Source of the DNA: Ralstonia sp. UBA689
Lineage (GTDB): Bacteria; Pseudomonadota; Gammaproteobacteria; Burkholderiales; Burkholderiaceae
Assembly (NCBI RefSeq): GCF_002298975.1
Contig: NZ_DBMV01000027.1
Location: 1 to 30,466, forward strand
Length of the DNA: 30,466 bases
Direction: 5' to 3'
Below are positions 17,207 to 23,977 of the stretch, piece by piece. Every line of letters begins with the position of its first letter. Within the stretch, counting starts at the first letter, position 1. The position numbers were made by a program, and so were the translations under genes. The notes beneath the pieces were generated by a model that was not told where the DNA came from, did not search any database, and was given only the letters and a program-made list of their open reading frames with translations.

Positions 17207-17244
17207 TTGAGTGAATCTCGACACGAATGTCGAGATTCACTCAA
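17207..17244. repeat. Perfect 17-bp inverted repeat: probable head-to-head IS end junction
   Basis: TTGAGTGAATCTCGACA (17207-17223) and its exact complement (17228-17244) flank the four bases CGAA. The right arm is the outer tip of IS-end copy B. The left arm continues outward, in reverse complement, into GGAACTCTTGG, which also occurs inside copy B. So it looks like two ends of one IS type abutted with a short spacer. As RNA it would form a strong hairpin, but no T-run follows on either strand. Confidence 0.6.
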
Positions 17245-17375
17245 CGCTGAACCGGTGAGTCGCGATTCGTGGGGCTTCCCGGCGGAGTTGCTCGGCCAAC
17301 TTTGAACTCTTGGTTCGCTTAACTTTGAACTATCCGCGTTTTGGTTCACGTAACTCTGAACTTTCGCGGGTGCCC
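17228..17375 (+). repeat. IS-end copy B with short internal repeats (IS21-like)
   Basis: Three related 20-mers occur in direct orientation: GATTCACTCAACGCTGAACC at 17234, GGTTCGCTTAACTTTGAACT at 17312 and GGTTCACGTAACTCTGAACT at 17343. A partial one is at 17294. Multiple terminal repeats of this kind are transposase-binding sites in IS21-family ends. No transposase gene follows; the secretion operon's last gene ends 50 bases further on. Confidence 0.55.
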
Positions 17376-17425
17376 AGCACGCTAAGACTCATAGGACATC
17401 CTGGGGGGCAGGTCACGCTTGCTGC

Positions 17426-17965
17426 TTATGCTCCCGCACGAACCGCACCGAGGTCAGGTGGCCGAGGGGGCTGTTGCGGCAATATGGTCGATGCAGGATT
17501 TGGAACATAATAGAAAACCCAATCGGAGTACTTCTTGAGCCGATTGAAATTCTCGAACGGTGCGCTGAAATTCGCCTGCCGAATTGGCTCGAGCTCCGAG
17601 CGACTGTGCAATCCCGCCACCCCCCCTTCCGGAGACATGAGCAGCGCCCAGTCGTTGCGTTGCGTGATGGGGTCTGGGTAGAGCGAGCGCAGGTAGCGTC
17701 GCGGTTGCGGGTAGCGCGGATCGCGCAGCAGCGCTTCCAGTGTCGGTGGGAAACGAGGCTGGCCAGGAGGCGTGGCGTCCACGTACAGTTGTAATGCCCG
17801 ACGGTACTGGGCGCCCACATAAAGCAACTGGTCCTCGGCTTCGCGACGGTCAGCCAGTGCCCCGATCCTGAGCGCTGACATACCCACCAGACCCAGTATG
17901 GCGATGAAGATCAATAGCGCCAGCAACGCAAAGCCACGCTGGCCATGCCGACTTCTTGGCGTCAT
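17426..17965 (-). CDS. Pseudopilin lacking Glu+5 (GspK-like tip role possible)
   Basis: This 179-residue prepilin-like protein has a short basic leader ending in Gly11, processed before Phe12, and the hydrophobic helix FALLALLIFIAILGLVGMSA. Position +5 of the mature protein is Ala instead of the conserved Glu. Among type II pseudopilins absence of Glu+5 typifies GspK, the tip subunit, but this protein is much shorter than GspK and lacks its large alpha domain. The globular part contains YPDPITQRNDW, similar to the core of the neighbouring pseudopilin. It overlaps the preceding gene by ATGA and is the last gene of the operon. The C-terminus (Pro-rich, ending GAVRAGA) lies next to IS debris and may have been altered. 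Confidence 0.75.
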   Translation of the reverse strand: MTPRSRHGQRGFALLALLIFIAILGLVGMSALRIGALADRREAEDQLLYVGAQYRRALQLYVDATPPGQPRFPPTLEALLRDPRYPQPRRYLRSLYPDPITQRNDWALLMSPEGGVAGLHSRSELEPIRQANFSAPFENFNRLKKYSDWVFYYVPNPASTILPQQPPRPPDLGAVRAGA

Positions 17966-18369
17966 AGCGAACTGAACGGCGTGCCGTCCCGGGTCGTGCC
18001 TTGCGCACTACTATGCAGATCGTAAAGTTTACCCAGCTCGGGGTCGCTGGGCGCAATAACGGTCCAAGTTGCGTTGCTGTCAGTGATCGGATCGACGGGC
18101 AGCGCATGGAGGTATCGCTTGGTCACCAACTCCTGTAGGTCCTCGGGATAGCGCCCGGTGTCACGAAAGTACTGATCGATGGTCTGCCGCGTGATGCGCA
18201 AGTTTTCCTTCAGCACGGTTTCCTTGGAGGCGTCGACGCTACGGAAATAGCGGGGCAATGCCAGCGAAAGCAGCAAGGCTACGATGCTAAGCACCACCAA
18301 CAGTTCGATCAGCGTGAACCCTTTCGGCCTGGATCTCAGGCGTTGCCACAGGATGGACTGGATCAGCAC
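17962..18369 (-). CDS. Type II secretion pseudopilin (GspG/PulG-like, short)
   Basis: This 135-residue prepilin has leader peptidase site RPKG17|FTLIELLVVLSIVALLLSLA, with the conserved Glu at mature position 5. The following helix leads into a short C-terminal domain with GRYPEDLQELVTKRYLHALP and DPITDSNATW, the GspG-type layout of a Pro/Asp-rich beta region. It starts with GTG four bases after the previous gene's stop. Together with its two pseudopilin neighbours it would form the pseudopilus that pushes substrate through the secretin. It needs a prepilin peptidase encoded elsewhere. Confidence 0.82.
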   Translation of the reverse strand: MLIQSILWQRLRSRPKGFTLIELLVVLSIVALLLSLALPRYFRSVDASKETVLKENLRITRQTIDQYFRDTGRYPEDLQELVTKRYLHALPVDPITDSNATWTVIAPSDPELGKLYDLHSSAQGTTRDGTPFSSL

Positions 18370-18373
18370 GGGT

Positions 18374-18883
18374 TCACCAGCGGTTGTAGGGAATGCTGTT
18401 CAAGCCAACGGTCGACGAGCGTGAGTAGACATCGAAGACATCACGCCCTTCGGCGGGCGCATCGGGCTCGCTTTCGTAGCTGCGTTTGCCCCAGGTCTGG
18501 GCGTCGCTCAGTGTCGAATCGTGCACCATCGGATCTCTTGGAATGCGGCGCATGAAATAGATCTTGTGCTTATCAGGATCGCGCGCGTCCTCAACCCCAT
18601 CGACCAGCATTTCGAGCGTCGCTGGATAACCGCTGTCCCCGACAGAACGCACCATGCGTCCAGAGTCGTAGGCCTGCTTGTAGGCATCGATGCCGCTGCG
18701 GATTTCACGAAGCGCCAGTCGGAGATCCTTTTCTCGCATCCGCTGAACTTCCAGTTGTGCGACGGGCAGCACGAGTACGGCCAGTACAGCGAGAATGGCT
18801 AGGCTGACAAGCAGTTCGATCAGGGTGAAGCCGGCTGGCCGACGATGAGATCGGGGCATCGGATTGATTCGTCCAAACCACAT
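18374..18883 (-). CDS. Type II secretion pseudopilin (GspG/H-like)
   Basis: This prepilin of 169 residues has processing site RRPAG18|FTLIELLVSLAILAVLAVLV and Glu at mature position 5. The C-terminal domain includes GYPATLEMLVDGVED, FMRRIPRDPM and SYESEPDAP, features found in PulG-like proteins of non-canonical secretion loci. The ATG at 18883 gives an 18-residue leader; a second ATG at 18859 would give a shorter one, and neither has a strong ribosome site. It sits 16 bases after gspD and 4 bases before the next pseudopilin. Confidence 0.82.
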   Translation of the reverse strand: MWFGRINPMPRSHRRPAGFTLIELLVSLAILAVLAVLVLPVAQLEVQRMREKDLRLALREIRSGIDAYKQAYDSGRMVRSVGDSGYPATLEMLVDGVEDARDPDKHKIYFMRRIPRDPMVHDSTLSDAQTWGKRSYESEPDAPAEGRDVFDVYSRSSTVGLNSIPYNRW

Positions 18884-18899
18884 TACATTCGTTTCCGGG

Positions 18900-21392
18900 C
18901 TACTGCGATCCGGCGGTGATCGCCAGCGTCTGAGCTGACGTTGGCAACGGTACGGCAGATCCGTCGGATCCCGTGGCGGAAATCGATAGCACCTTCAATT
19001 GGGTGGACCCTGTGGCTTTTAGCGGCATGAAGGTCAGCGACACCAGTGGACCTTGCCCGGTTGCGCCGGCAGACGCGTTAGCAGTCCGTGCATCGCTGAT
19101 GAATATCTGGCCGGTAGAGGCATCCACCCGCTGCGAGAACGAGGTTTGAGTTCCATCCGCATTGAGCGCCGTACCCTCCGCGACGTTGACTAACTGCATA
19201 ACGGAGGGGTCATAGCCCAGCAGCAATGTCGCGCTGCGCACGGGCTGCTGGGTGCTGAGAATCAGTTGCTGCTGGACGCTAGTTCCCGTTGCAGCTTGTG
19301 CGGCGCCCGACCACGTCAGGTTTGCGGAAGCGGCTGTCCCGCCACCGACTGCACCGGTGGCGGTACCTTGCGTGTTATTTGCGCCATTCACCATCGCGCC
19401 CGAGCTATCGAGCGAGTTGCCTGTAACGTCCGTGCTTCGTTTAGAGCCCGCCTGGTTGGGTGCGGCGCTAGGTGCTGCACTCGCGGGTGAAACGGGGGCG
19501 CTTGCGTTAGAAACGGGTGCTACCGAGTTGCCTACGGGAAGCTCGGACACGCCCCGCAGGCTGGACTCGGTACCTGAGGCGAAATCGACCAGGCGAGCTT
19601 CGGGCCTCAGCGGATTGCGGATCAGATGAGGCGTAATAGACAGCACAATCTCAGTACGCTTTTTGGTGTTGGCGTGATCCGAAAACACTCGCCCGAGCAC
19701 CGGAATATCGCCTAGCCCGGGAATCTTTGTGACAGTGCGGGTGTCTTCATCGTTGATCAGGCCCGCCAGGATCTGGGTTTCGCCATCTTTCAAGCGCAGC
19801 ACTGTAGAGGCGGAGCGTGTACCAATCTGATAGGCCACTGTTCCACTGGTGGTGGTGATCTGGTTGGCAATATTGCTCACCTCCAGTGCCACCTTAATGG
19901 AGACTTCATTGTCGATGGTGATGGTCGGTGTGACTTCCAACTTCAGCCCAACGTCCAGATATTGCACGCTCTGTGATACGAAGCCAGTGGAAGTTGCCGT
20001 GGACGTGATGTTCGGTACCTTGTTACCGATCAAAATCTTGGCTGCCTCCAGATTCTTCACCCGAATCTTGGGGTTGGCCAACAGCTTCACGTCGGTATCC
20101 GTGCCTGTCAGATTGATCGACAAAGGGGAAATCGTTGCGCCTAACGTGCTTTGAGTCGGGTGAAGCAGATCCTGCAATGTGAGCGTGCCGCCTGAGACTG
20201 ATGACAATGGCGTCAAAGACAGCTTGGGCGGGTAGGTTACGCCGATCTCATCGAGTCGATCCTTGTTGACCTCCAGCACGGACACTTCCAGCATCGTTTC
20301 GGGTGTGGGCAGATCTTGAAGCGCGACAACCTTCTCGGCCATCTCGATAACATCGGGCGTATCCCGCATCATGATCATGTTTTGCCCCTTGTCCACCACG
20401 AGGTTCTGCACCTTCAAGATGCTCTTCAAAGTGGTTGCCATCTGCTCGGCGCTGACATTGGTCAGGTAGAACGTGTGCACGCTGAGTGCCTGATAGTCCT
20501 TTTGTTTGGCTGGCAGGTTCGGGTAGATCAAGATGGCGCTGGCGTTGATGACTCTCTGTTCGAGTTGATTGGTTGTCAAGACGACCTCGATCGCGCTCTT
20601 CACCGTGACATCTTTGAGAAACACCGAGGTCTTTTGATCGGCCTTGATGTCTTTATCCAGAACGAAGTTGATGCCTGAAGTTGCAGAGAGGACGTCGAAT
20701 ACCTGCTTGAGCAGGGCATCCTTGAACTGAATCGAGATCTTGCGCTGCAAAGCCTCAGTAGGAGCGAGCTGCGACGCTGGAGGGGTGGACTTGTCCAAAA
20801 TGGACCTAATCAATGCACGTGCAGCAGGATTATTCGGGTCTTCGGCCAGAATCGCTCTCGCCTTGGCCATCGCGCCAGCATTGTCTTTCGCATCGAAAGC
20901 GAATTGCGCGTCTAACTGCATCTTTGCGTACCGTGCGTCTCGGTCGATACGGTCTAGAGCAAGAACGGCCCTCGCATTGTTTGGGTCAATCGCCAGGACG
21001 CGGCGCAGGAGCTGAGCGCGCTCTCCCGAGCTCGCACCCGCAGGCAGTCTCTGCTCCTGAGCCATCAAATCGTTGACGGCACGCTCGCGCAACGTCATAT
21101 ACGTCATCTGCAACTCTGTGTTGCTTGGATCCTTCACCAGCGCCACTCGCAACTGCGCAAGACTCTCTTCGAGCTTGCCTTGTTCGAACGCTGATCGGGC
21201 CTCTTGAAGAACGGGGGACTGGGCGCAGGCAGCCAGCACGACTACGCACGCTGCACACAGCGGCCAATGAAGAGCGTTTCGCAAACGGTAGAGGAGCGCT
21301 GAAATCAAGCGCGCACTAGAGCTCGGCGGACAAGGCAGCGTCTCGGGCACGGGCCGACAGTCGGCCCCACTGCCAAAATTTTTTTTGTTCAT
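18900..21392 (-). CDS. gspD: Secretin lipoprotein with TPR repeats and C-terminal cohesin-like domain
   Basis: This 830-residue outer-membrane secretin is unlike standard GspD. A lipobox LAAC ends at Cys56 after an unusually long basic N-terminus. Residues about 58-210 form TPR-like repeats (ALVKDPSN, VLAIDPNN and ILAEDPNN mark three units). Secretin N domains follow at about 217-360, then the secretin barrel at about 362-592 (VKLLANPKIRVKNLEAAKIL, GLGDIPVLGRVF, TEIVLSITPHLI). A Ser/Ala/Asn linker leads to a 142-residue cohesin-like beta domain at 689-830 (GYDPSVMQLVNVAEG). The chosen ATG at 21392 overlaps the upstream stop (ATGA); an in-frame extension to 21542 is rejected. Codons 2-5 contain an A8 run. 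The TPR part may replace a separate pilotin or assembly protein. Confidence 0.9.
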   Translation of the reverse strand: MNKKNFGSGADCRPVPETLPCPPSSSARLISALLYRLRNALHWPLCAACVVVLAACAQSPVLQEARSAFEQGKLEESLAQLRVALVKDPSNTELQMTYMTLRERAVNDLMAQEQRLPAGASSGERAQLLRRVLAIDPNNARAVLALDRIDRDARYAKMQLDAQFAFDAKDNAGAMAKARAILAEDPNNPAARALIRSILDKSTPPASQLAPTEALQRKISIQFKDALLKQVFDVLSATSGINFVLDKDIKADQKTSVFLKDVTVKSAIEVVLTTNQLEQRVINASAILIYPNLPAKQKDYQALSVHTFYLTNVSAEQMATTLKSILKVQNLVVDKGQNMIMMRDTPDVIEMAEKVVALQDLPTPETMLEVSVLEVNKDRLDEIGVTYPPKLSLTPLSSVSGGTLTLQDLLHPTQSTLGATISPLSINLTGTDTDVKLLANPKIRVKNLEAAKILIGNKVPNITSTATSTGFVSQSVQYLDVGLKLEVTPTITIDNEVSIKVALEVSNIANQITTTSGTVAYQIGTRSASTVLRLKDGETQILAGLINDEDTRTVTKIPGLGDIPVLGRVFSDHANTKKRTEIVLSITPHLIRNPLRPEARLVDFASGTESSLRGVSELPVGNSVAPVSNASAPVSPASAAPSAAPNQAGSKRSTDVTGNSLDSSGAMVNGANNTQGTATGAVGGGTAASANLTWSGAAQAATGTSVQQQLILSTQQPVRSATLLLGYDPSVMQLVNVAEGTALNADGTQTSFSQRVDASTGQIFISDARTANASAGATGQGPLVSLTFMPLKATGSTQLKVLSISATGSDGSAVPLPTSAQTLAITAGSQ

Positions 21393-21913
21393 TCGATCTG
21401 CAGTGTTTGCCGCTCGTGCAGCGGTAGATATTCGAAGGTCATGGTCGGTGGCGTGATCGACAGCACCTTGTATTGGCCATCGATACTGTCTTTCTCTCCC
21501 ACCACCAGCGTGGTATCCCCATTGGCCAGGAATACCTGCCACGTCTGACCCGATTGCTCTTTACCGAGGTATGTGAAGGGCAACGCAGGCGCTGTTGGTG
21601 CGGCAGGTTCTGCTGGTGCGCCGTCCGACTGTGCGGAAGGGGCCCAACTGTGCGCGGCGAATAGACTGCGCGACTCGTCGCGCTCCGTATGTCCGATTAA
21701 CTGCTCACGCGGGGCAAGTTCGAGCACTATTTCGGGAGAGGACGGCAACGTCTCCGGCGTTAATGGTCGTGGCTCCACCGCGGCGCGAGGTCCGCTGACG
21801 ATCCCTCCGCGGGTGCCTTCGACGACTGTTGGAGGCTTGTCTTGGTTACCCCAGACCGCCACGCAAGCGGCCGCCAGCAAAGCCGTTCCCATTGCAATGT
21901 GTCGCGGCTTCAA
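21389..21913 (-). CDS. GspC/PilP-like periplasmic connector protein
   Basis: This 174-residue protein is anchored by one N-terminal membrane segment (about 5-23). A Pro-rich linker leads to a C-terminal domain resembling the HR domain of GspC or the PilP beta-domain (PFTYLGKEQSGQTWQVFLAN, GDTTLVVGEKD, FEYLPLHERQTLQIE). Such proteins bind the N0 domain of the secretin and couple it to the inner-membrane platform. Both ends overlap neighbours (TTGA upstream, ATGA downstream). The TTG start at 21913 is supported by GGAGG four bases upstream; the next ATG, at 21892, has no ribosome site. Confidence 0.72.
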   Translation of the reverse strand: MKPRHIAMGTALLAAACVAVWGNQDKPPTVVEGTRGGIVSGPRAAVEPRPLTPETLPSSPEIVLELAPREQLIGHTERDESRSLFAAHSWAPSAQSDGAPAEPAAPTAPALPFTYLGKEQSGQTWQVFLANGDTTLVVGEKDSIDGQYKVLSITPPTMTFEYLPLHERQTLQIE

Positions 21914-22572
21914 GGCGCCTCCGCCGCTGCATGCTGGACGTCTGCCAGAGACTGTTGATTTGTCGCGATGGAGTCAGAGGATGTCCTCACCTGAGTCGTT
22001 GTGGGCCCATTGCGGAGGTACAGCGTCAGGTGCAGCTTCGCCTCCACCGCATCGGCTGCGACTGAACTGCGTTTGAACTGAACCGAGTCCAGCGAAGCGA
22101 AAGGCAGATGTTGCAGGGTGGTTTCGCAGAACGTACGCAGACTGCTATAGGTGCCGGTTAATGGGAGTGCGACGCCTTCCAACGCCATCCCTGCCTTGGG
22201 CGCTGTTGCATGATCGTAGTTTGCTTCTGCTACTGTGACCCCTGCATCCTTGGCATAGGTTAGTAACGCGCTGAGGTTCTGTTCGAACGAATGCTCGTCG
22301 CCCAGCACCTTGAAAAAGGCTTGAGCCCGTTGGGTGGCAAGCTCGGCGCGACTTAGCGCGCGCCCTGGGGCAAGTGACGCGTTACGCTGCGCCAGGCTTG
22401 CCCGGATGGCTTGGAGCGTCTCGCTGTTCCGCTTCTCCAGCCAAGGCTGGGCGATCCAGTGCAAAGTGGCGGCGCATACCAACAGTGCGATGCCGAACCA
22501 GGTCAGCCAATTCTGCCGATGCAACGTCAAACGTAGCCTCAAGCTGAGGTTGCTTGGTACACGCACTCTCAT
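21910..22572 (-). CDS. PilO/GspM-like inner-membrane protein
   Basis: This is a 220-residue single-pass protein: a short cytoplasmic basic N-terminus, a membrane helix at about 23-42, then a coiled-coil region (RNSETLQAIRASLAQRNASL) and a periplasmic ferredoxin-like domain around 90-200 (LEGVALPLTGTYSSLRTFCE, LHLTLYLRNGP). This is the PilO/GspM pattern, and its partner PilN-like gene lies directly upstream with an ATGA overlap. The two would form the inner-membrane alignment subcomplex. No strict sequence motif exists for this family, so the call uses topology, size and gene order. Confidence 0.7.
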   Translation of the reverse strand: MRVRVPSNLSLRLRLTLHRQNWLTWFGIALLVCAATLHWIAQPWLEKRNSETLQAIRASLAQRNASLAPGRALSRAELATQRAQAFFKVLGDEHSFEQNLSALLTYAKDAGVTVAEANYDHATAPKAGMALEGVALPLTGTYSSLRTFCETTLQHLPFASLDSVQFKRSSVAADAVEAKLHLTLYLRNGPTTTQVRTSSDSIATNQQSLADVQHAAAEAP

Positions 22573-23153
22573 GCCGCATCCTTGTGCGATTGGTTCCCTG
22601 CCGGTGGCAATAGTCGCTCGGGATACCGCCAGTTCAAGACCAGCGTGAAGCGCACTGGGTGATAGGGATCCTTGGCGTCCATTTGATGCTTGTTGAGGGA
22701 CACCGACTGAACCTCCGGGCGCGACTTAAGGCGCTGGACGTACTCGATCATGTCGTCGACCGTACCTGCCTCGGCGCTGAGTTTCAGCACTGAACGATCG
22801 GCATCGGGCTCTAGTGAAAGCAATGCAACCGTCTGCGGTGTGGCCTGCTCCAGCATGTCAAAGAGATCACGCCATGGAACGTTCAGGCGCCGCACGGCAC
22901 GGTTTACGGTACTGACCTGCTCGGGTGTCAAACTGTTGATGGACTGTTTTTGTTGATGTGCCAAGACCTGCGTGCGTTCACTTACCCGTATCAGGCGCTC
23001 GCTGAGTGTCTGATACTGTTGGACTAAGTGCACCACGTGGGGCAGCGTGAGGCCACAACCCACCGTCCCAGCAACGATCAGCATCAGCGCCGTACTGGTG
23101 GGTGCAAAGCGCGACCTTGTGTCGGCCGCAAAGTCGATATGCAGTCGTTTCAC
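22569..23153 (-). CDS. PilN-like inner-membrane assembly protein
   Basis: This 194-residue single-pass protein has a short cytoplasmic N-terminus (MKRLHIDFA), a membrane helix at about 19-40 and a coiled coil. A C-terminal domain with WRDLFDMLEQATPQTVALLS and LKLSAEAGTVDDMIEYVQRL matches the fimbrial-assembly PilN family (helix, strand, then the segment containing SVSLNKH). It starts with GTG overlapping the stop of the upstream gene (GTGA). With the next gene it forms the PilN/PilO or GspL/GspM inner-membrane pair. Confidence 0.75.
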   Translation of the reverse strand: MKRLHIDFAADTRSRFAPTSTALMLIVAGTVGCGLTLPHVVHLVQQYQTLSERLIRVSERTQVLAHQQKQSINSLTPEQVSTVNRAVRRLNVPWRDLFDMLEQATPQTVALLSLEPDADRSVLKLSAEAGTVDDMIEYVQRLKSRPEVQSVSLNKHQMDAKDPYHPVRFTLVLNWRYPERLLPPAGNQSHKDAA

Positions 23154-23977
23154 GCTTGAGGCTCCCCAACTGGCAGGTACGGCGTTTCGGGCGTCGCCTG
23201 CTGTTGCAGCGGCTCATGAGTTGGCGCCGACATCAGATGTTGGATGGCACAGCCGTCGACGCTCTGCCCGTGCCAGTGGCGCATCGATTCCCCGGCCACA
23301 TATAGGGTGGTTGGTAAGGCCAGACCCCATTGCAGGCTCGTGCGCCGGATCACGGTTCGGAGGCCATCAATGTTCTCCCATCCCGATGAAGTGATCTGGG
23401 AAACTGCAGCGGGTCGCCCCCTGGATGTGGCCACAAGTATGGCGTGCTGCGCGCTGACATCAGCGGCCCACGCTTGCTGCTGACGCATGCGTGAAGCACA
23501 CTCGTTCCAGGTTTGCACGAAGCGCGAGGTGATGCTATCGAGACGACTGCGTCGCAGGGATGCGACCGTTGCAAGCGTTTGCATCAGGGATTTCGGCAGC
23601 GCGCAGACTAGAAAAGGGTCGCGGGCGTGCCAGTCGCCCATGCACGCCCAATCTTCAGCCGGGTCACCAAACAGCGACTCACAGCGCAAAGCGCTCACCA
23701 ATTGCAGCTCCCGCAGACCCGCAACGCGTTCCGGGGGGCGGAGCATAAAGAATCGCGCCAGTTCGTTATCGACCTGCACTGACCAGCGAGCACGCCGCGG
23801 CAAGCGCAGTTGACAGAACTGCGTGAGCGTCGTCGAGAACTCTGGCTCGCACGAGATTCCAGGGTGTTCCCCGGTCGCCTGGTGTTGCCATTCGCGTCCG
23901 CGTGCCACGCGCTTGCTCAGGACAAGCGTTCGTTCTGCGATCTGCAGGCGATAGCGGTTAGGACTGAAGAGTGACAC
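23150..23977 (-). CDS. Uncharacterised cytoplasmic protein in the PilM/GspL position
   Basis: This 275-residue protein has no signal peptide or membrane segment. It begins SLFSPNRYRLQIAERTLVLS and contains WSVQVDNELARFFMLRPPE and SLQWGLALPTTLYVAGES, which read like mixed alpha/beta secondary structure. No catalytic motif is evident. Its place between the GspE ATPase and the PilN-like gene is where PilM (actin-like) or the cytoplasmic part of GspL would be expected, so it may be a very divergent actin-fold adapter. The GTG at 23977 is chosen because GAGGAGG lies six bases upstream; it overlaps gspE by 20 bases. The family was not recognised directly. Confidence 0.65.
   Translation of the reverse strand: MSLFSPNRYRLQIAERTLVLSKRVARGREWQHQATGEHPGISCEPEFSTTLTQFCQLRLPRRARWSVQVDNELARFFMLRPPERVAGLRELQLVSALRCESLFGDPAEDWACMGDWHARDPFLVCALPKSLMQTLATVASLRRSRLDSITSRFVQTWNECASRMRQQQAWAADVSAQHAILVATSRGRPAAVSQITSSGWENIDGLRTVIRRTSLQWGLALPTTLYVAGESMRHWHGQSVDGCAIQHLMSAPTHEPLQQQATPETPYLPVGEPQA

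Larger units (their letters stand above)
15710..17425. other. IS graveyard between the amyloid and secretion operons
   Basis: No intact gene is seen in these 1.7 kb. On the minus strand TTGACA at 15833-15828 could be a -35 for the amyloid operon, but the matching -10 is weak. The rest holds an IS3-type orfA fragment (16357-16466), an istB-like fragment (16496-16540), an inverted junction (17207-17244) and IS-end copy B (17228-17375). The remaining sequence shows short broken frames only. Confidence 0.6.

Noticed and set aside
17207..17244. Rho-independent terminator for the secretion operon
   Set aside because: The stem is perfect but no U-tract follows in either direction, and the right arm is part of an IS-end repeat.
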